Notes: a model not told the origin generated them from the sequence alone. 64,000 nucleotides of DNA from Kribbella flavida DSM 17836 (GCF_000024345.1 NC_013729.1:5332001-5396000), one strand, 5' to 3'; shown: positions 37,763-46,146, numbered from the stretch's first letter. Numbers and translations: made by a program.

Positions 37763-39742
37763 ATGTTGCAAGGCTTAGTTCGTGCTGCCCTCCTGCTGGC
37801 CCTGCTCGGCTTCGGCGTGGTGGCCCCGAGTGCTCCGGCACACGCGGCACCGGCCCGGATCGACAGCTATCCCCAACCCGCCATCTATCCCCGCTCGCCC
37901 GACTACGAGCTGATCGTCAACGGCCAGCGGATCGACGTCGTCGACTACCCCGGCTACGACTACGCGCACTTCTCGATGGCTGCCGGTGAGGCGACCATCT
38001 CGGTCCGCAAGCTGAACAACACCGCGATCGGCGCGTACACGATCTCGCCCCGCAAGCTCGGCCTGCGCGGCACGGTGAGCGGTCCGACCCTGACGTTCAC
38101 GATCCCGAACGACGAGTACCTGATCGTCAAGCTCGACGGCCGTCCCGACCTGGTGATCGCGGCGGACCCGGCCGAGACCGACCGTCCGGCGTCGTCCGGG
38201 CCACGGATCCACAACGTGGTCACGTACGGCGCGGACGCGACCGGCCGGGCGCTGTCCACCAGCGCCGTGCAGAACGCGGTGAACGCTGCCAACGCCGCCG
38301 GCGGCGGCACCGTGTACGTCCCGGCCGGCGTCTACCTGGTCGGCAACGTGCTGCTCAAGAGCAACGTCTCCTTGTACCTCGCACCGGGTACCGTGTTCCG
38401 CTTCACCGGCAACCCCGCCGACTACACCAAGCACTGGCACAAGGACTCGCAGAATCGCGACATCACCTGGTGGATCTCGACCGAGTTCGGATCCAGCAAC
38501 ATCCGTGTCTTCGGCCGCGGCACGCTGGACAGCAACGGCGCCGAGGCGATCAGCCGGTTCAACTTCGCCGCCAACATCCTGGTCCCGATCGGCACCAGCA
38601 ACTTCCGCTTCGACGGCCTGATCGTGCGCGAGTCCGGCGCCTGGGCGATCGTCACCGCCCGCTCGCAGAACCTCACCTTCACCAACGTCAAGATCTTCAA
38701 CCGCCTCGACATGGGCGAGAACGACGGCATCGACGTGAACGAGTCGCAGAACGTCGTGGTCCGGCACGGCATCGGCATCAGCCTCGACGACCCGTGGACG
38801 ACCAAGGCCTGGCGCGAGGACACCGACATCGCGCTGCCCTGGCCGGGCAGTCCGCAACCGGTGGAGAACGTGCTGTTCGACGACCTGATCTCCTGGACCC
38901 GCTGCTACGGCTTCAAGATCGGGCAGGGCACGCTGCAGCCGCAGAGCAACGTGACCTTCCGCAACGGCGTCGTGTACGACGCGGCGATCGGTATCGGCAT
39001 CCACCACCGGTACGGGTCGGCGGCGGTCAGCAACGTCACCTTCGACTCGATCGACGTCGAGCGGATCGGCGTCAAGCTGGTCGAGGACCGGACCTGGCTA
39101 CGCTTCATCATCGAGAACCCGGGTCTCGGCGCCGGCCCGGTGCGCAACGTGACCGTCAGCAACGTCACCGTGCGGGACAAGGGCACCACGTTCGCGGTGC
39201 TCAAGGGTCTTGACCCGTCGGCGAACTTCAGCAACGTGCGGTTCGACCGGGTCACGATGCCCGGCGCCACCTCCCCGGCCACCACCCTGACCGCGATGAA
39301 CATCCTCGACCGCGCGAACTACCACAACGTCTCGATCGCGCCCCAGCAGGATCCCGAACCGCAGCCCCGCCCGAATCTCGCGCTCGGCAAGGCCGCGACC
39401 GCGTCCAGCGGCCAGGCGATCGCCCCACTCGCCGTCGACGGCGACGTCTCCACCCGCTGGGGTTCTGACCGCAGCGACGATCAGTGGTTCCAGGTCGATC
39501 TCGGCACGCCGACCCCGGTCAGCGGCGTCACAATGCTCTGGGAGGCGGCGTATGCCCGGGCCTATGCCCTTCAGCTCTCCGACGACGGCGTGACCTGGCG
39601 CGAGGTGCACTCCACGAACAACGGGACGGGTGGTGTCGAGGCCGTTGACTTCAGCCCCGCCACCACCCGCTATGTCCGGCTACGCGGTATCCAGCGCGCC
39701 ACACAGTACGGCTACTCGCTCTGGGAGTTCCAGGTGCACTAG
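37763..39742 (+). CDS. Secreted polygalacturonase-like beta-helix protein with F5/8 type C domain
   Basis: A 659-residue exported protein. A Sec signal peptide (to about residue 29, AHAAPA) is followed by a beta-sandwich of about 120 residues, a right-handed parallel beta-helix (about 150-530) with VVTYGADATG at its start, as in pectate lyase superfamily/GH28 enzymes, and candidate acidic residues in GENDGIDVN and SLDDPW. Many N-V-T/N-V-S rungs are seen. The C terminus (about 535-659) is a discoidin domain beginning NLALGKAATASSGQ and ending with YGYSLWEFQVH. The classical GH28 R-I-K motif is not found, so exact activity is uncertain. Context with udh suggests it releases galacturonate-type sugars. 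GGAAGG precedes the ATG. Confidence 0.82.
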   Translation: MLQGLVRAALLLALLGFGVVAPSAPAHAAPARIDSYPQPAIYPRSPDYELIVNGQRIDVVDYPGYDYAHFSMAAGEATISVRKLNNTAIGAYTISPRKLGLRGTVSGPTLTFTIPNDEYLIVKLDGRPDLVIAADPAETDRPASSGPRIHNVVTYGADATGRALSTSAVQNAVNAANAAGGGTVYVPAGVYLVGNVLLKSNVSLYLAPGTVFRFTGNPADYTKHWHKDSQNRDITWWISTEFGSSNIRVFGRGTLDSNGAEAISRFNFAANILVPIGTSNFRFDGLIVRESGAWAIVTARSQNLTFTNVKIFNRLDMGENDGIDVNESQNVVVRHGIGISLDDPWTTKAWREDTDIALPWPGSPQPVENVLFDDLISWTRCYGFKIGQGTLQPQSNVTFRNGVVYDAAIGIGIHHRYGSAAVSNVTFDSIDVERIGVKLVEDRTWLRFIIENPGLGAGPVRNVTVSNVTVRDKGTTFAVLKGLDPSANFSNVRFDRVTMPGATSPATTLTAMNILDRANYHNVSIAPQQDPEPQPRPNLALGKAATASSGQAIAPLAVDGDVSTRWGSDRSDDQWFQVDLGTPTPVSGVTMLWEAAYARAYALQLSDDGVTWREVHSTNNGTGGVEAVDFSPATTRYVRLRGIQRATQYGYSLWEFQVH

Positions 39743-40737
39743 AAGAGCGCGGTCATCAGCTGCCGGCGGGCCTTGATCACCCGCTCGTCGTCGCCGCCGA
39801 CGACCTCGAACAGCTCCAGCAGGTGCAGGCGCACCGTGTTGCGCTCGTCGCCGGCGGTGGACTGGATGGTCCGGATCAGCCGTGCGAACGCGTCCTCGAC
39901 GTGACCACCCATCAGGTCGACGTCGGCGACCAGCAGCTGTGCCTCGATGTCGGTCGGGTTGTCGGCCGCGCGGGTCCGCACCTCGGCCGGCACGTCCCGG
40001 GTCCGCTTCACCAGCTGGACCCGGGCCAGTCCGGCCTTGGCCTCGGCATCGTTCGGGGTCTCCTTGAGCAACGTCTCGTACGCCGTGATCGCGCCGTCCA
40101 GGTCACCGGCGGCCACCGCGTTCTCGGCCGCCTCGTACCGCGGGTCGAGCGCGGGCTCGGCCTGCTCGGCGGGAGCGGCCGGGCCGACCGGCTCGGCGCG
40201 GCCGGTGATGCCGTTGGCCACCGCAACCGTGAGCAGCTGGTCGAGGTACTGCCGGGCCTCGGGCTCACCGAGCGCGCCCTGGAACAGCGGGACCACTTGG
40301 CCGCGCAGGACGGCGATGACCAGCGGGATGCTCTGCACGCCGACCGCCTGGGCCAGCTGCGGGTTCGCGTCGACGTCGATCCGGGCCAGCAGGAACTTGC
40401 CGCCGTACTCCGTCGTCAGCCGGGCCAGCACCGGGCCGAGCGCCACCGAGGCCTCCGACCGCGGCGACCAGAACTCGACGACCACCGGGTGCTGGACGGA
40501 CCGCTCGATGACGTCGGTCTGGAAGCTCTGCTCGGACACGGTCAGCACGTACGGGCCGGTGACACCACCGCCACCCGGACCACCAGGTCCGCCACCCGGT
40601 CCGCCGGCGCCGGGACCGCCCGGACCGCCGGGGCGGGCGGGTGCACCGGGCCCACCCGGGCCGCCAGGACGCGCGGGCGGCTGCCGCAGGGACGAAAGGT
40701 CGATCGCTCCAGGTCGGGAGAAGTTCGGCTGGCTCAC
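39739..40737 (-). CDS. YbbN-like thioredoxin-fold/TPR protein lacking active-site cysteines
   Basis: A 332-residue cytoplasmic protein. Residues 15-60 are a Pro/Gly-rich low-complexity tail built of P-G-G-P-G units. Residues 62-175 are a thioredoxin fold in which the C-x-x-C site is replaced by WSPRSEAS, so no redox chemistry is expected, followed by VQSIPLVIAVLRG with the cis-Pro. Residues 195-332 are TPR-like helices (AAENAVAAGDLDGAITAYETLL). This matches the YbbN/CnoX-type chaperone-holdase group. The start is GTG with GGAGG 6 nt upstream. Its stop TAG shares the four bases CTAG with the stop of the convergent gene. Confidence 0.88.
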   Translation of the reverse strand: MSQPNFSRPGAIDLSSLRQPPARPGGPGGPGAPARPGGPGGPGAGGPGGGPGGPGGGGVTGPYVLTVSEQSFQTDVIERSVQHPVVVEFWSPRSEASVALGPVLARLTTEYGGKFLLARIDVDANPQLAQAVGVQSIPLVIAVLRGQVVPLFQGALGEPEARQYLDQLLTVAVANGITGRAEPVGPAAPAEQAEPALDPRYEAAENAVAAGDLDGAITAYETLLKETPNDAEAKAGLARVQLVKRTRDVPAEVRTRAADNPTDIEAQLLVADVDLMGGHVEDAFARLIRTIQSTAGDERNTVRLHLLELFEVVGGDDERVIKARRQLMTALF

Positions 40738-40765
40738 CGCTGCCCTCCGGTCACTACATCTCGGT

Positions 40766-42577
40766 TCATGGTCCTATCCTCTCCGACCGCCCCGGCCGGT
40801 GTGGCGCGCGGGTCGCCAGCAGCAGCCTGGCGAGCCCGCTCCGGGTGCCCGCCACCGCGATCTTGGTGCCCGCGACCAGGGTCTGCTGGAACGGCGGCGA
40901 CCAGTCCCAGCCGGTGCCGGTCTGGCAGGCCAGCACCCGCAGACCGCCGGCTTCGTCCAGCTCGCCGAGCCGGCGGCCGACGGCGACGGAGTCCCGCTCG
41001 ACGGTGACCTCGGTCAGCAGCAGCACGCGCCGACCGGCCGGCACGGTGGCCTGGGTGCGCCGGTTCGCCACCGCCGCCGCGATCGCGGGCGCGACCAGCA
41101 TCGACACCGACCGGCTGTGGCCGAGTCCGAGCATGCGCTCGACCTTGTGCGCCAGGTCGTGGTCGAACATCCGCATCGTGATCCGGGCGTCGGGGTTCAG
41201 GTCCCGGACCACCATCGCGGTCTCCAGGTTGGTGATGTCGCCGTTGGTGATCGCGAGCACTGCCTGGGCCCGTGGCGCGCCGGCCAGCCGCAGCGTCTCC
41301 TCCTGGCTGCTGTCGCCCATCACGAGCGGGATCCGCAGCCGGTGCGCGGTCTGCACGCCGGGCGCCTCCTCGTCGTGCTCGACCCCGACCACGGCGACAC
41401 CGCGCTCGGCCAGGATCTCCAGCACCCGCGCACCGACCGTGCCGAGCCCGCAGACGATGACATGGTTGCGCGGCCGGCCCCGGACGCCGCCGATCACCCG
41501 GGACAGCCGTGCCCCGATCAGCGAGTCGACGATCACCGCGGTCAGCAGCGCGACCAGCACGATCCCGGTCAGCTGGACCACCACCGCCGCGACCTTCGCC
41601 CACGGCTGTGCGTTCGCGAAGACGTCGTCCTCGATCCCGGCCGAGGTGACCGCGCCCATCACCAGGTACAGCGCGCGCAGCCACTCCACCCCGGCGATCC
41701 AGTGCGTCAGCGCCGTCCCGATGACGACGAGCAGCGCCATCACCGCGGCGATCACCCGGACCCGGCGGTCCAGCACGTCCCGGGTCGCCATCACCCAGCC
41801 GGTACGCCGGACGTCCCGCTTCCGCCGCAGATGCCGTACGCCGGTGCCGAGCACGATGTCCCCGGCCGGGTCCGCACTGGACAGCGGCAGCAACTCCGGC
41901 GTCGCCGACGAGGTGGTGTCGGCCAGCACCGTCACCTTCTCGCGGATCAGCTCGGCCGGTCCGGCCACCATCCGGCGCCCGCCCAGCTCCAGCCAGGTCA
42001 GCTCGTCGTCCTCCAGCGCGTCCGCCACGAACGCGGGCGCGGCCAGCGACGGCCCGGAGATCACCACGCAGTCGCCGAGCAACTGGTGCAGCTGGGCGCC
42101 GATGCGCGGGTTGACCATCTGCACGACGATGCGCAGGTTCTCGTCCATGTCGCGGGCGGTCAGCGCGGTGTGCACGTTGTGCACGTCGTCCGCGTCCAGC
42201 AGCACCAGGGCCCGCGCGGTCGACGGCTTCTTGCCGTCGGTGTCGATGCCGGCCCGGCGCAGTACCGACTCCCGGACCACCCGCACGCCCATCACCTGAG
42301 CGCCGAGCTCGGCGATCCGCTCGATGTGCCGCGACGCCGGGTTGACGATCGCGGTGACCTCCTCGCCGGAGCTCACCAGCTCGGTGACCACCCGCAGCAT
42401 GGTGCGGTCGGAGCCGCAGACGACCACGCCCCGGCTGTCCGGAGTCGGGGTGGCCTGCCGCTCCGCCTGCGCACCACGGCCCCGGCGCCTGCCGGTGGAC
42501 GACGCCGGGACCTCGGGAACGGCCTCAGAAGCGGGCGGGCTCTCGGTACTCGCCCCACTCGTCCCGAAGAACGTCAC
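40766..42577 (-). CDS. Double TrkA-N/RCK potassium channel-like membrane protein
   Basis: A protein of about 603 residues. It has an N-terminal TrkA-N Rossmann domain (VVVCGSDRTMLRVV, about residues 50-200), a membrane region with two or more helices (about 275-370, LVMGAVTSAGIEDD between helices like a pore loop) and a second TrkA-N domain (VIVCGLGTVGARVLEIL, about 380-520). The usual TVGYG filter is absent, as in CASTOR/POLLUX-type channels. The GTG at 42577 is preferred because GGTGA lies 5 nt before it, giving about 50 nt overlap with the mutase gene; ATG at 42604 is the alternative. It may sense NAD(H) and gate cation flow (inference). Confidence 0.8.
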   Translation of the reverse strand: MTFFGTSGASTESPPASEAVPEVPASSTGRRRGRGAQAERQATPTPDSRGVVVCGSDRTMLRVVTELVSSGEEVTAIVNPASRHIERIAELGAQVMGVRVVRESVLRRAGIDTDGKKPSTARALVLLDADDVHNVHTALTARDMDENLRIVVQMVNPRIGAQLHQLLGDCVVISGPSLAAPAFVADALEDDELTWLELGGRRMVAGPAELIREKVTVLADTTSSATPELLPLSSADPAGDIVLGTGVRHLRRKRDVRRTGWVMATRDVLDRRVRVIAAVMALLVVIGTALTHWIAGVEWLRALYLVMGAVTSAGIEDDVFANAQPWAKVAAVVVQLTGIVLVALLTAVIVDSLIGARLSRVIGGVRGRPRNHVIVCGLGTVGARVLEILAERGVAVVGVEHDEEAPGVQTAHRLRIPLVMGDSSQEETLRLAGAPRAQAVLAITNGDITNLETAMVVRDLNPDARITMRMFDHDLAHKVERMLGLGHSRSVSMLVAPAIAAAVANRRTQATVPAGRRVLLLTEVTVERDSVAVGRRLGELDEAGGLRVLACQTGTGWDWSPPFQQTLVAGTKIAVAGTRSGLARLLLATRAPHRPGRSERIGP

Positions 42578-44198
42578 AGATTTCACCCATGGTCGCCTCC
42601 GCACGCGCCGCCTCCAGCATGGGCTCGATCAAGCTGCCGGTCCCCCTGGCCGCCTCGACCAGCGCGGTTAGCGTACGACGCACCTGGGCCTCGTCGCGTT
42701 GCGCCTTGCGCGCCGCGAGAGCCCGGCACTGCTCGATCTCGACCTCGTGGCTGACCCGGAGGATCTCCAGCTCGCCGGCGACGGTGTCGGTCAGCGTGTT
42801 CACGCCGACGATCTTCTTCTCGCCCTTCTCCAGCTTCTGCTGGTACTCGAACGCGGCGTCGGCGATCTCGGCCATGAACCAGCCGTCCTCGATGCCGCGC
42901 AGGATGCCGCCGGTCATCGTGCCGTCCGGGCTCATCTCGCGGATCCGGGTGAAGATTTCCTCGGCCTGCTGCTCCAGCTGGTCGGTCAGCGCCTCGACGT
43001 ACCAGGAACCGCCGAGCGGGTCCGCGACGTTGGTGACGCCGATCTCCTCCATCAGCACCGACTGGGTCCGCAGCGCGATCTCGGCGGACTCGTCGGTCGG
43101 CAGCGCGAGCGTCTCGTCGAGCGCGTTGGTGTGCAGCGAGTTGGTGCCGCCGAGCACCGCGGCCAGCGCCTCGACCGCGGTCCGGACCACGTTGTTCACC
43201 GGCTGCTGCGCGGTCAGCGAGACCCCGGCGGTCTGGGTGTGGAACCGCAGCCACTGCGCCTTGTCGGTCTTCGCGCCGTACACGTCCCGCAGCCAGCGGG
43301 CCCAGATCCGGCGGGCGGCGCGGAACTTGGCGATCTCCTCGAAGAAGTCCAGGTGGCTGTCGAAGAAGAACGACAGCCCGGGCGCGAACACGTCGACGTC
43401 CAGCCCGCGGCTCAGCCCCAGCTCGACGTACCCGAAGCCGTCGGCCAGCGTGAAGGCGAGCTCCTGCGCGGCCGTCGACCCGGCTTCACGGATGTGGTAG
43501 CCGGAGACGCTCAGCGGCTTGTACGCCGGGATGTTCGCCGCGCAGTACTCCATCAGGTCGCCGATCAGCCGCAGGTGCGGTTCCGGCGGGAACAGCCACT
43601 CCTTCTGAGCGATGTACTCCTTGAAGATGTCGGTCTGCAGGGTGCCGTTGAGCTTGGTGATGTCCGCGCCCTGCCGCTCGGCGGCCACCAGGTACATCAC
43701 GAAGGCCGGCACCGCGGGCCCGGAGATCGTCATCGAGGTGGTGACGTCCTGCAGCGGGATGTCCTTGAACAGCCGGTCCATGTCGGCCGCGGAGTCGATC
43801 GCCACGCCGCAGTGCCCGACCTCGCCGAGCGCCTTGGGATCGTCGGAGTCGCGGCCCATCAGGGTCGGCATGTCGAAGGCGACCGACAAGCCGCCGCCCC
43901 CACCGTTCAGGATCATCTTGTACCGCGCGTTGGTGTCCTCGGCGTTGCCGAAGCCGGCGAACTGGCGGATCGTCCAGGTCCGGCCGCGGTACCCGGTCGG
44001 GTAGAGCCCGCGGGTGAACGGGAACTCGCCCGGCCAGCCGATCCGCTCCATCCGGGGGTCGTCGACCCCCTCCGGCGGACCGTAGACCGGTGCCACCTCG
44101 GTGCCCGACAGGGTGGTGAAGTCCGCCTCCCGCCGGCGCGAGGCGTCGTACCGCTGCTGCCACCGGCGCTGGCCGGCCGCGATCTGCTCGGCGTCCAT
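42525..44198 (-). CDS. icmA: Isobutyryl-CoA mutase large subunit
   Basis: A 557-residue adenosylcobalamin-dependent acyl-CoA mutase large subunit without its own B12-binding domain. The two residues that set substrate choice are Phe80 (TIRQFAGFG) and Gln198 (EYIAQKEWLFPP), the isobutyryl-CoA mutase pair, in place of Tyr and Arg in methylmalonyl-CoA mutase. Numbering and overall sequence match the IcmA of Streptomyces. It interconverts isobutyryl-CoA and n-butyryl-CoA, linking valine breakdown to butyryl/ethylmalonyl-CoA. The small B12-binding subunit is not in this window. GGAGG precedes the ATG, and a palindromic element lies just upstream (44232-44257). Confidence 0.9.
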   Translation of the reverse strand: MDAEQIAAGQRRWQQRYDASRRREADFTTLSGTEVAPVYGPPEGVDDPRMERIGWPGEFPFTRGLYPTGYRGRTWTIRQFAGFGNAEDTNARYKMILNGGGGGLSVAFDMPTLMGRDSDDPKALGEVGHCGVAIDSAADMDRLFKDIPLQDVTTSMTISGPAVPAFVMYLVAAERQGADITKLNGTLQTDIFKEYIAQKEWLFPPEPHLRLIGDLMEYCAANIPAYKPLSVSGYHIREAGSTAAQELAFTLADGFGYVELGLSRGLDVDVFAPGLSFFFDSHLDFFEEIAKFRAARRIWARWLRDVYGAKTDKAQWLRFHTQTAGVSLTAQQPVNNVVRTAVEALAAVLGGTNSLHTNALDETLALPTDESAEIALRTQSVLMEEIGVTNVADPLGGSWYVEALTDQLEQQAEEIFTRIREMSPDGTMTGGILRGIEDGWFMAEIADAAFEYQQKLEKGEKKIVGVNTLTDTVAGELEILRVSHEVEIEQCRALAARKAQRDEAQVRRTLTALVEAARGTGSLIEPMLEAARAEATMGEICDVLRDEWGEYREPARF

Positions 44199-44231
44199 CG
44201 ATCAGCCCTCCTAGGAAACTGCCCCCAAAGT

Positions 44232-44257
44232 ACTAGGACGTCCAACTATTTCCTAGT
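44232..44257 (-). promoter_or_regulatory. Inverted repeat upstream of icmA
   Basis: ACTAGGA (44232-44238) and TCCTAGT (44251-44257) form a perfect 7-bp inverted repeat, and the palindrome GGACGTCC (44236-44243) overlaps its left arm. It lies 34-59 nt before the ATG, in the core promoter, so it is a likely operator. The regulator is unknown. Confidence 0.5.
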
Positions 44258-44342
44258 CCTGATCCCCCTTCCCCCCCCGCACGCCGCCCGCCTGATCCCC
44301 TCCGCGCCCCCTCGCACGCCGAACTCCCCGATCCCCCCGGCG

Positions 44343-44725
44343 ACCTTGAGCACGCCCCAGCCACTCCCGGCGACCGCAGACGACTGCCCGGTGCTCAAAG
44401 TCGCCCTCCGCCCCCAGCCGTCCACCTTGAGCACGCCCCAGCCGTCTGCCTCGGCGCGCGACGACTGCCCGGTGCTCAAAGTCGCCCTCCGCCCCAGCCG
44501 TCCACCTTGAGCACGGCCCAGCCGTCTGCCTCGGCGCGCGACAACTGCCCGGTGCTCAAAGTCGCCCTCCGCCCCAGCCGTCCACCTCGAGCACGGCCCA
44601 GCCGTCTGCCTCGGCGCGCGACGACTGCCCGGTGCTCAAAGTCGGGCTGCCGTGGAGGTTGCGGCGACTTTGAGCGCGGGGCAGCCGTTTTCGGCGGGTG
44701 GGGGTGGCTGGGTGGTGCTCAAGGT
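44343..44725. repeat. Tandem array of about five 80-bp palindromic repeats
   Basis: Units begin at about 44343, 44424, 44504, 44584 and 44667, a spacing of 81, 80, 80 and 83 bp. Units two to four are nearly identical; the first and last are diverged. Each unit opens with ACCTTGAGCAC and ends its palindrome with GTGCTCAAAGT, so each can fold into a hairpin with arms extended by CAGCCGTC/GACGACTG. About 20 nt of CGCCCTCCGCCCCAGCC separate the hairpins. The array fills most of the 570-bp gap between icmA and the marR-type gene. It is not CRISPR-like, since spacers are not unique. Confidence 0.9.
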
Positions 44726-44768
44726 CGGGTCCGGCGGGTCGGCGGACGGGAACGGGACCGGGGCGCGG

Positions 44769-45269
44769 CTAGAAGTCGCCGGCGTTGTGGCGGAGGGGTT
44801 CCAGCACCGACCAGAGGACCTTCAGCTGCTCGTCGGTGAGACCGCGCAGGGCGAAGTCGGCGGCGACCAGGTCGGCGGTCGCGCGCTCGACCAGTTCGCG
44901 ACCCTCAGGAGTGATCGCGCAGAGCACCGCTCGGCCGTCGTCCGGGTGCGGGGTCCGGGTGACGAGGCCGGCGGCTTCCAGCCGGCGGACGATCGAGGTG
45001 ACCGACGTCGGGTGGACCTGGAGCCGCTCCCCCATCTTGCCCAGCGGGAGCGAGCCGCGCCGGGAGAAGGTCAGCAGGACCAGCGCCTCGAACCGGGCGA
45101 AGCTCAGGTTGTGCTTGCGCAGGATGTCGTCCAGTTCTCCGATCACGATCTGCTGGGCCCGCATCAGGGAGGTGACGGCGCGCATCTGCTCGACCGCGCC
45201 CCAGCGCCGCGCCCACTGCCGCGATGCCTCGTCGATCGGGTCGAACGGCAACGGTCTCTTCCTCGCCAT
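44769..45269 (-). CDS. MarR family transcriptional regulator
   Basis: A 166-residue winged-helix regulator. The core (about residues 45-125) has LSFARFEALVLLTFSRRGSLPL, the recognition helix HPTSVTSIVRRLEAAGLV and the wing TPHPDDGRAVLCAITPEG. No clear ribosome site lies before the ATG, so the mRNA may be leaderless or use a weak site. It lies upstream of icmA on the same strand but is separated by the repeat array. Control of acyl-CoA genes is possible but unproven. Confidence 0.92.
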   Translation of the reverse strand: MARKRPLPFDPIDEASRQWARRWGAVEQMRAVTSLMRAQQIVIGELDDILRKHNLSFARFEALVLLTFSRRGSLPLGKMGERLQVHPTSVTSIVRRLEAAGLVTRTPHPDDGRAVLCAITPEGRELVERATADLVAADFALRGLTDEQLKVLWSVLEPLRHNAGDF

Positions 45270-45369
45270 GCCGGAAGGTTAACCGCCGCGACCGCCCGCA
45301 CGGCTGACCTGACGACCCGGCGCGACCGGGCTCTGCCGAACTGTCGGTCGAAGGTGCCATGCTCGGGCC

Positions 45370-46116
45370 ATGTCGCTACCGCCCGAACGCGCATCCTTCT
45401 ACCTCGACTGCCTGCGAGCCGACTCGTCCCGCCTCGCCGAGGTCGGCCGGATCGGCCTGGCCGCCACCGTGCCGAGCTGTCCCGGCTGGACCGTCGACAC
45501 GGTCCTGCGGCACACCGCGACCGTCTACCTGCACAAGATCGAGATCCTCCGCCTGGGCCGTCGGCCCGACCCGTGGCCGCCGGACCTGACCGCCCACGAC
45601 ACCTTCGCCCTGTACGACGAGGCGCGGGCCGGCATCGTCGAGGCGCTCGAGCAGGCCGGCACGTCGCTGGAGACCTGGACCTTCTCCCCCGACGACCACA
45701 CCTCCGGCTTCTGGTTCCGCCGGATGGCGCTGGAGACCGCCGTGCACCGCATCGACGCCGAGCTGGCCCACGACATCGCCACGCCGGTCGACCAGGAGCT
45801 GGCCGTGGACGGTATCGACGAGCTGCTCGTCCTGATGCTCGGCGGTCCGTGGTGGGCGGAGGGCGACACCGAGCACCCGGTCGACGCCACCGTCCGCATC
45901 ACCACCGCGGGCCGGTCCTGGACGGTCGACGCCAACGCCACCAGCGCCACGGTCACCTCCGGCACCGACGGCCCCGCCGACGCCGAGGTCTTCGGCGAGC
46001 CCACCGAGATCTTCCTGTGGCTCTGGGGCCGCCTGGACCAGCAGCTGGTGCAGACCGCGGGCGACGACGCGGTGGTCACGGCCTTCCGCGCCCGGGTGGC
46101 GGAGTGCACCACCTGA
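45370..46116 (+). CDS. Maleylpyruvate isomerase family mycothiol-dependent enzyme
   Basis: A 248-residue cytoplasmic protein of the MDMPI/DinB-like group. The N-terminal four-helix bundle shows VPSCPGWTVDTVLRHTATVYLHK near residue 35 and MALETAVHRIDAELA near residue 120, where His residues bind metal in the family. The C-terminal part (about 170-245) is the mixed alpha/beta MDMPI_C domain. Such enzymes use mycothiol for thiol transfer or isomerisation. The substrate cannot be told. It is monocistronic and ends before a clear hairpin at 46126. Confidence 0.9.
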   Translation: MSLPPERASFYLDCLRADSSRLAEVGRIGLAATVPSCPGWTVDTVLRHTATVYLHKIEILRLGRRPDPWPPDLTAHDTFALYDEARAGIVEALEQAGTSLETWTFSPDDHTSGFWFRRMALETAVHRIDAELAHDIATPVDQELAVDGIDELLVLMLGGPWWAEGDTEHPVDATVRITTAGRSWTVDANATSATVTSGTDGPADAEVFGEPTEIFLWLWGRLDQQLVQTAGDDAVVTAFRARVAECTT

Positions 46117-46125
46117 CCGACCGGC

Positions 46126-46146
46126 AGGGCGTGATCACCACGCCCT
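46126..46146. terminator. Bidirectional terminator, TGATCA-type palindrome
   Basis: AGGGCGTG pairs perfectly with CACGCCCT around ATCAC, between two convergent genes. It overlaps the TAG stop of the acetyltransferase gene on the minus strand. Its shape and words match the elements at 23775 and 37706. Confidence 0.75.

Noticed and set aside
44343..44725. CRISPR array
   Set aside because: The 80-bp units repeat as a whole with no unique spacers, and no cas gene is near.
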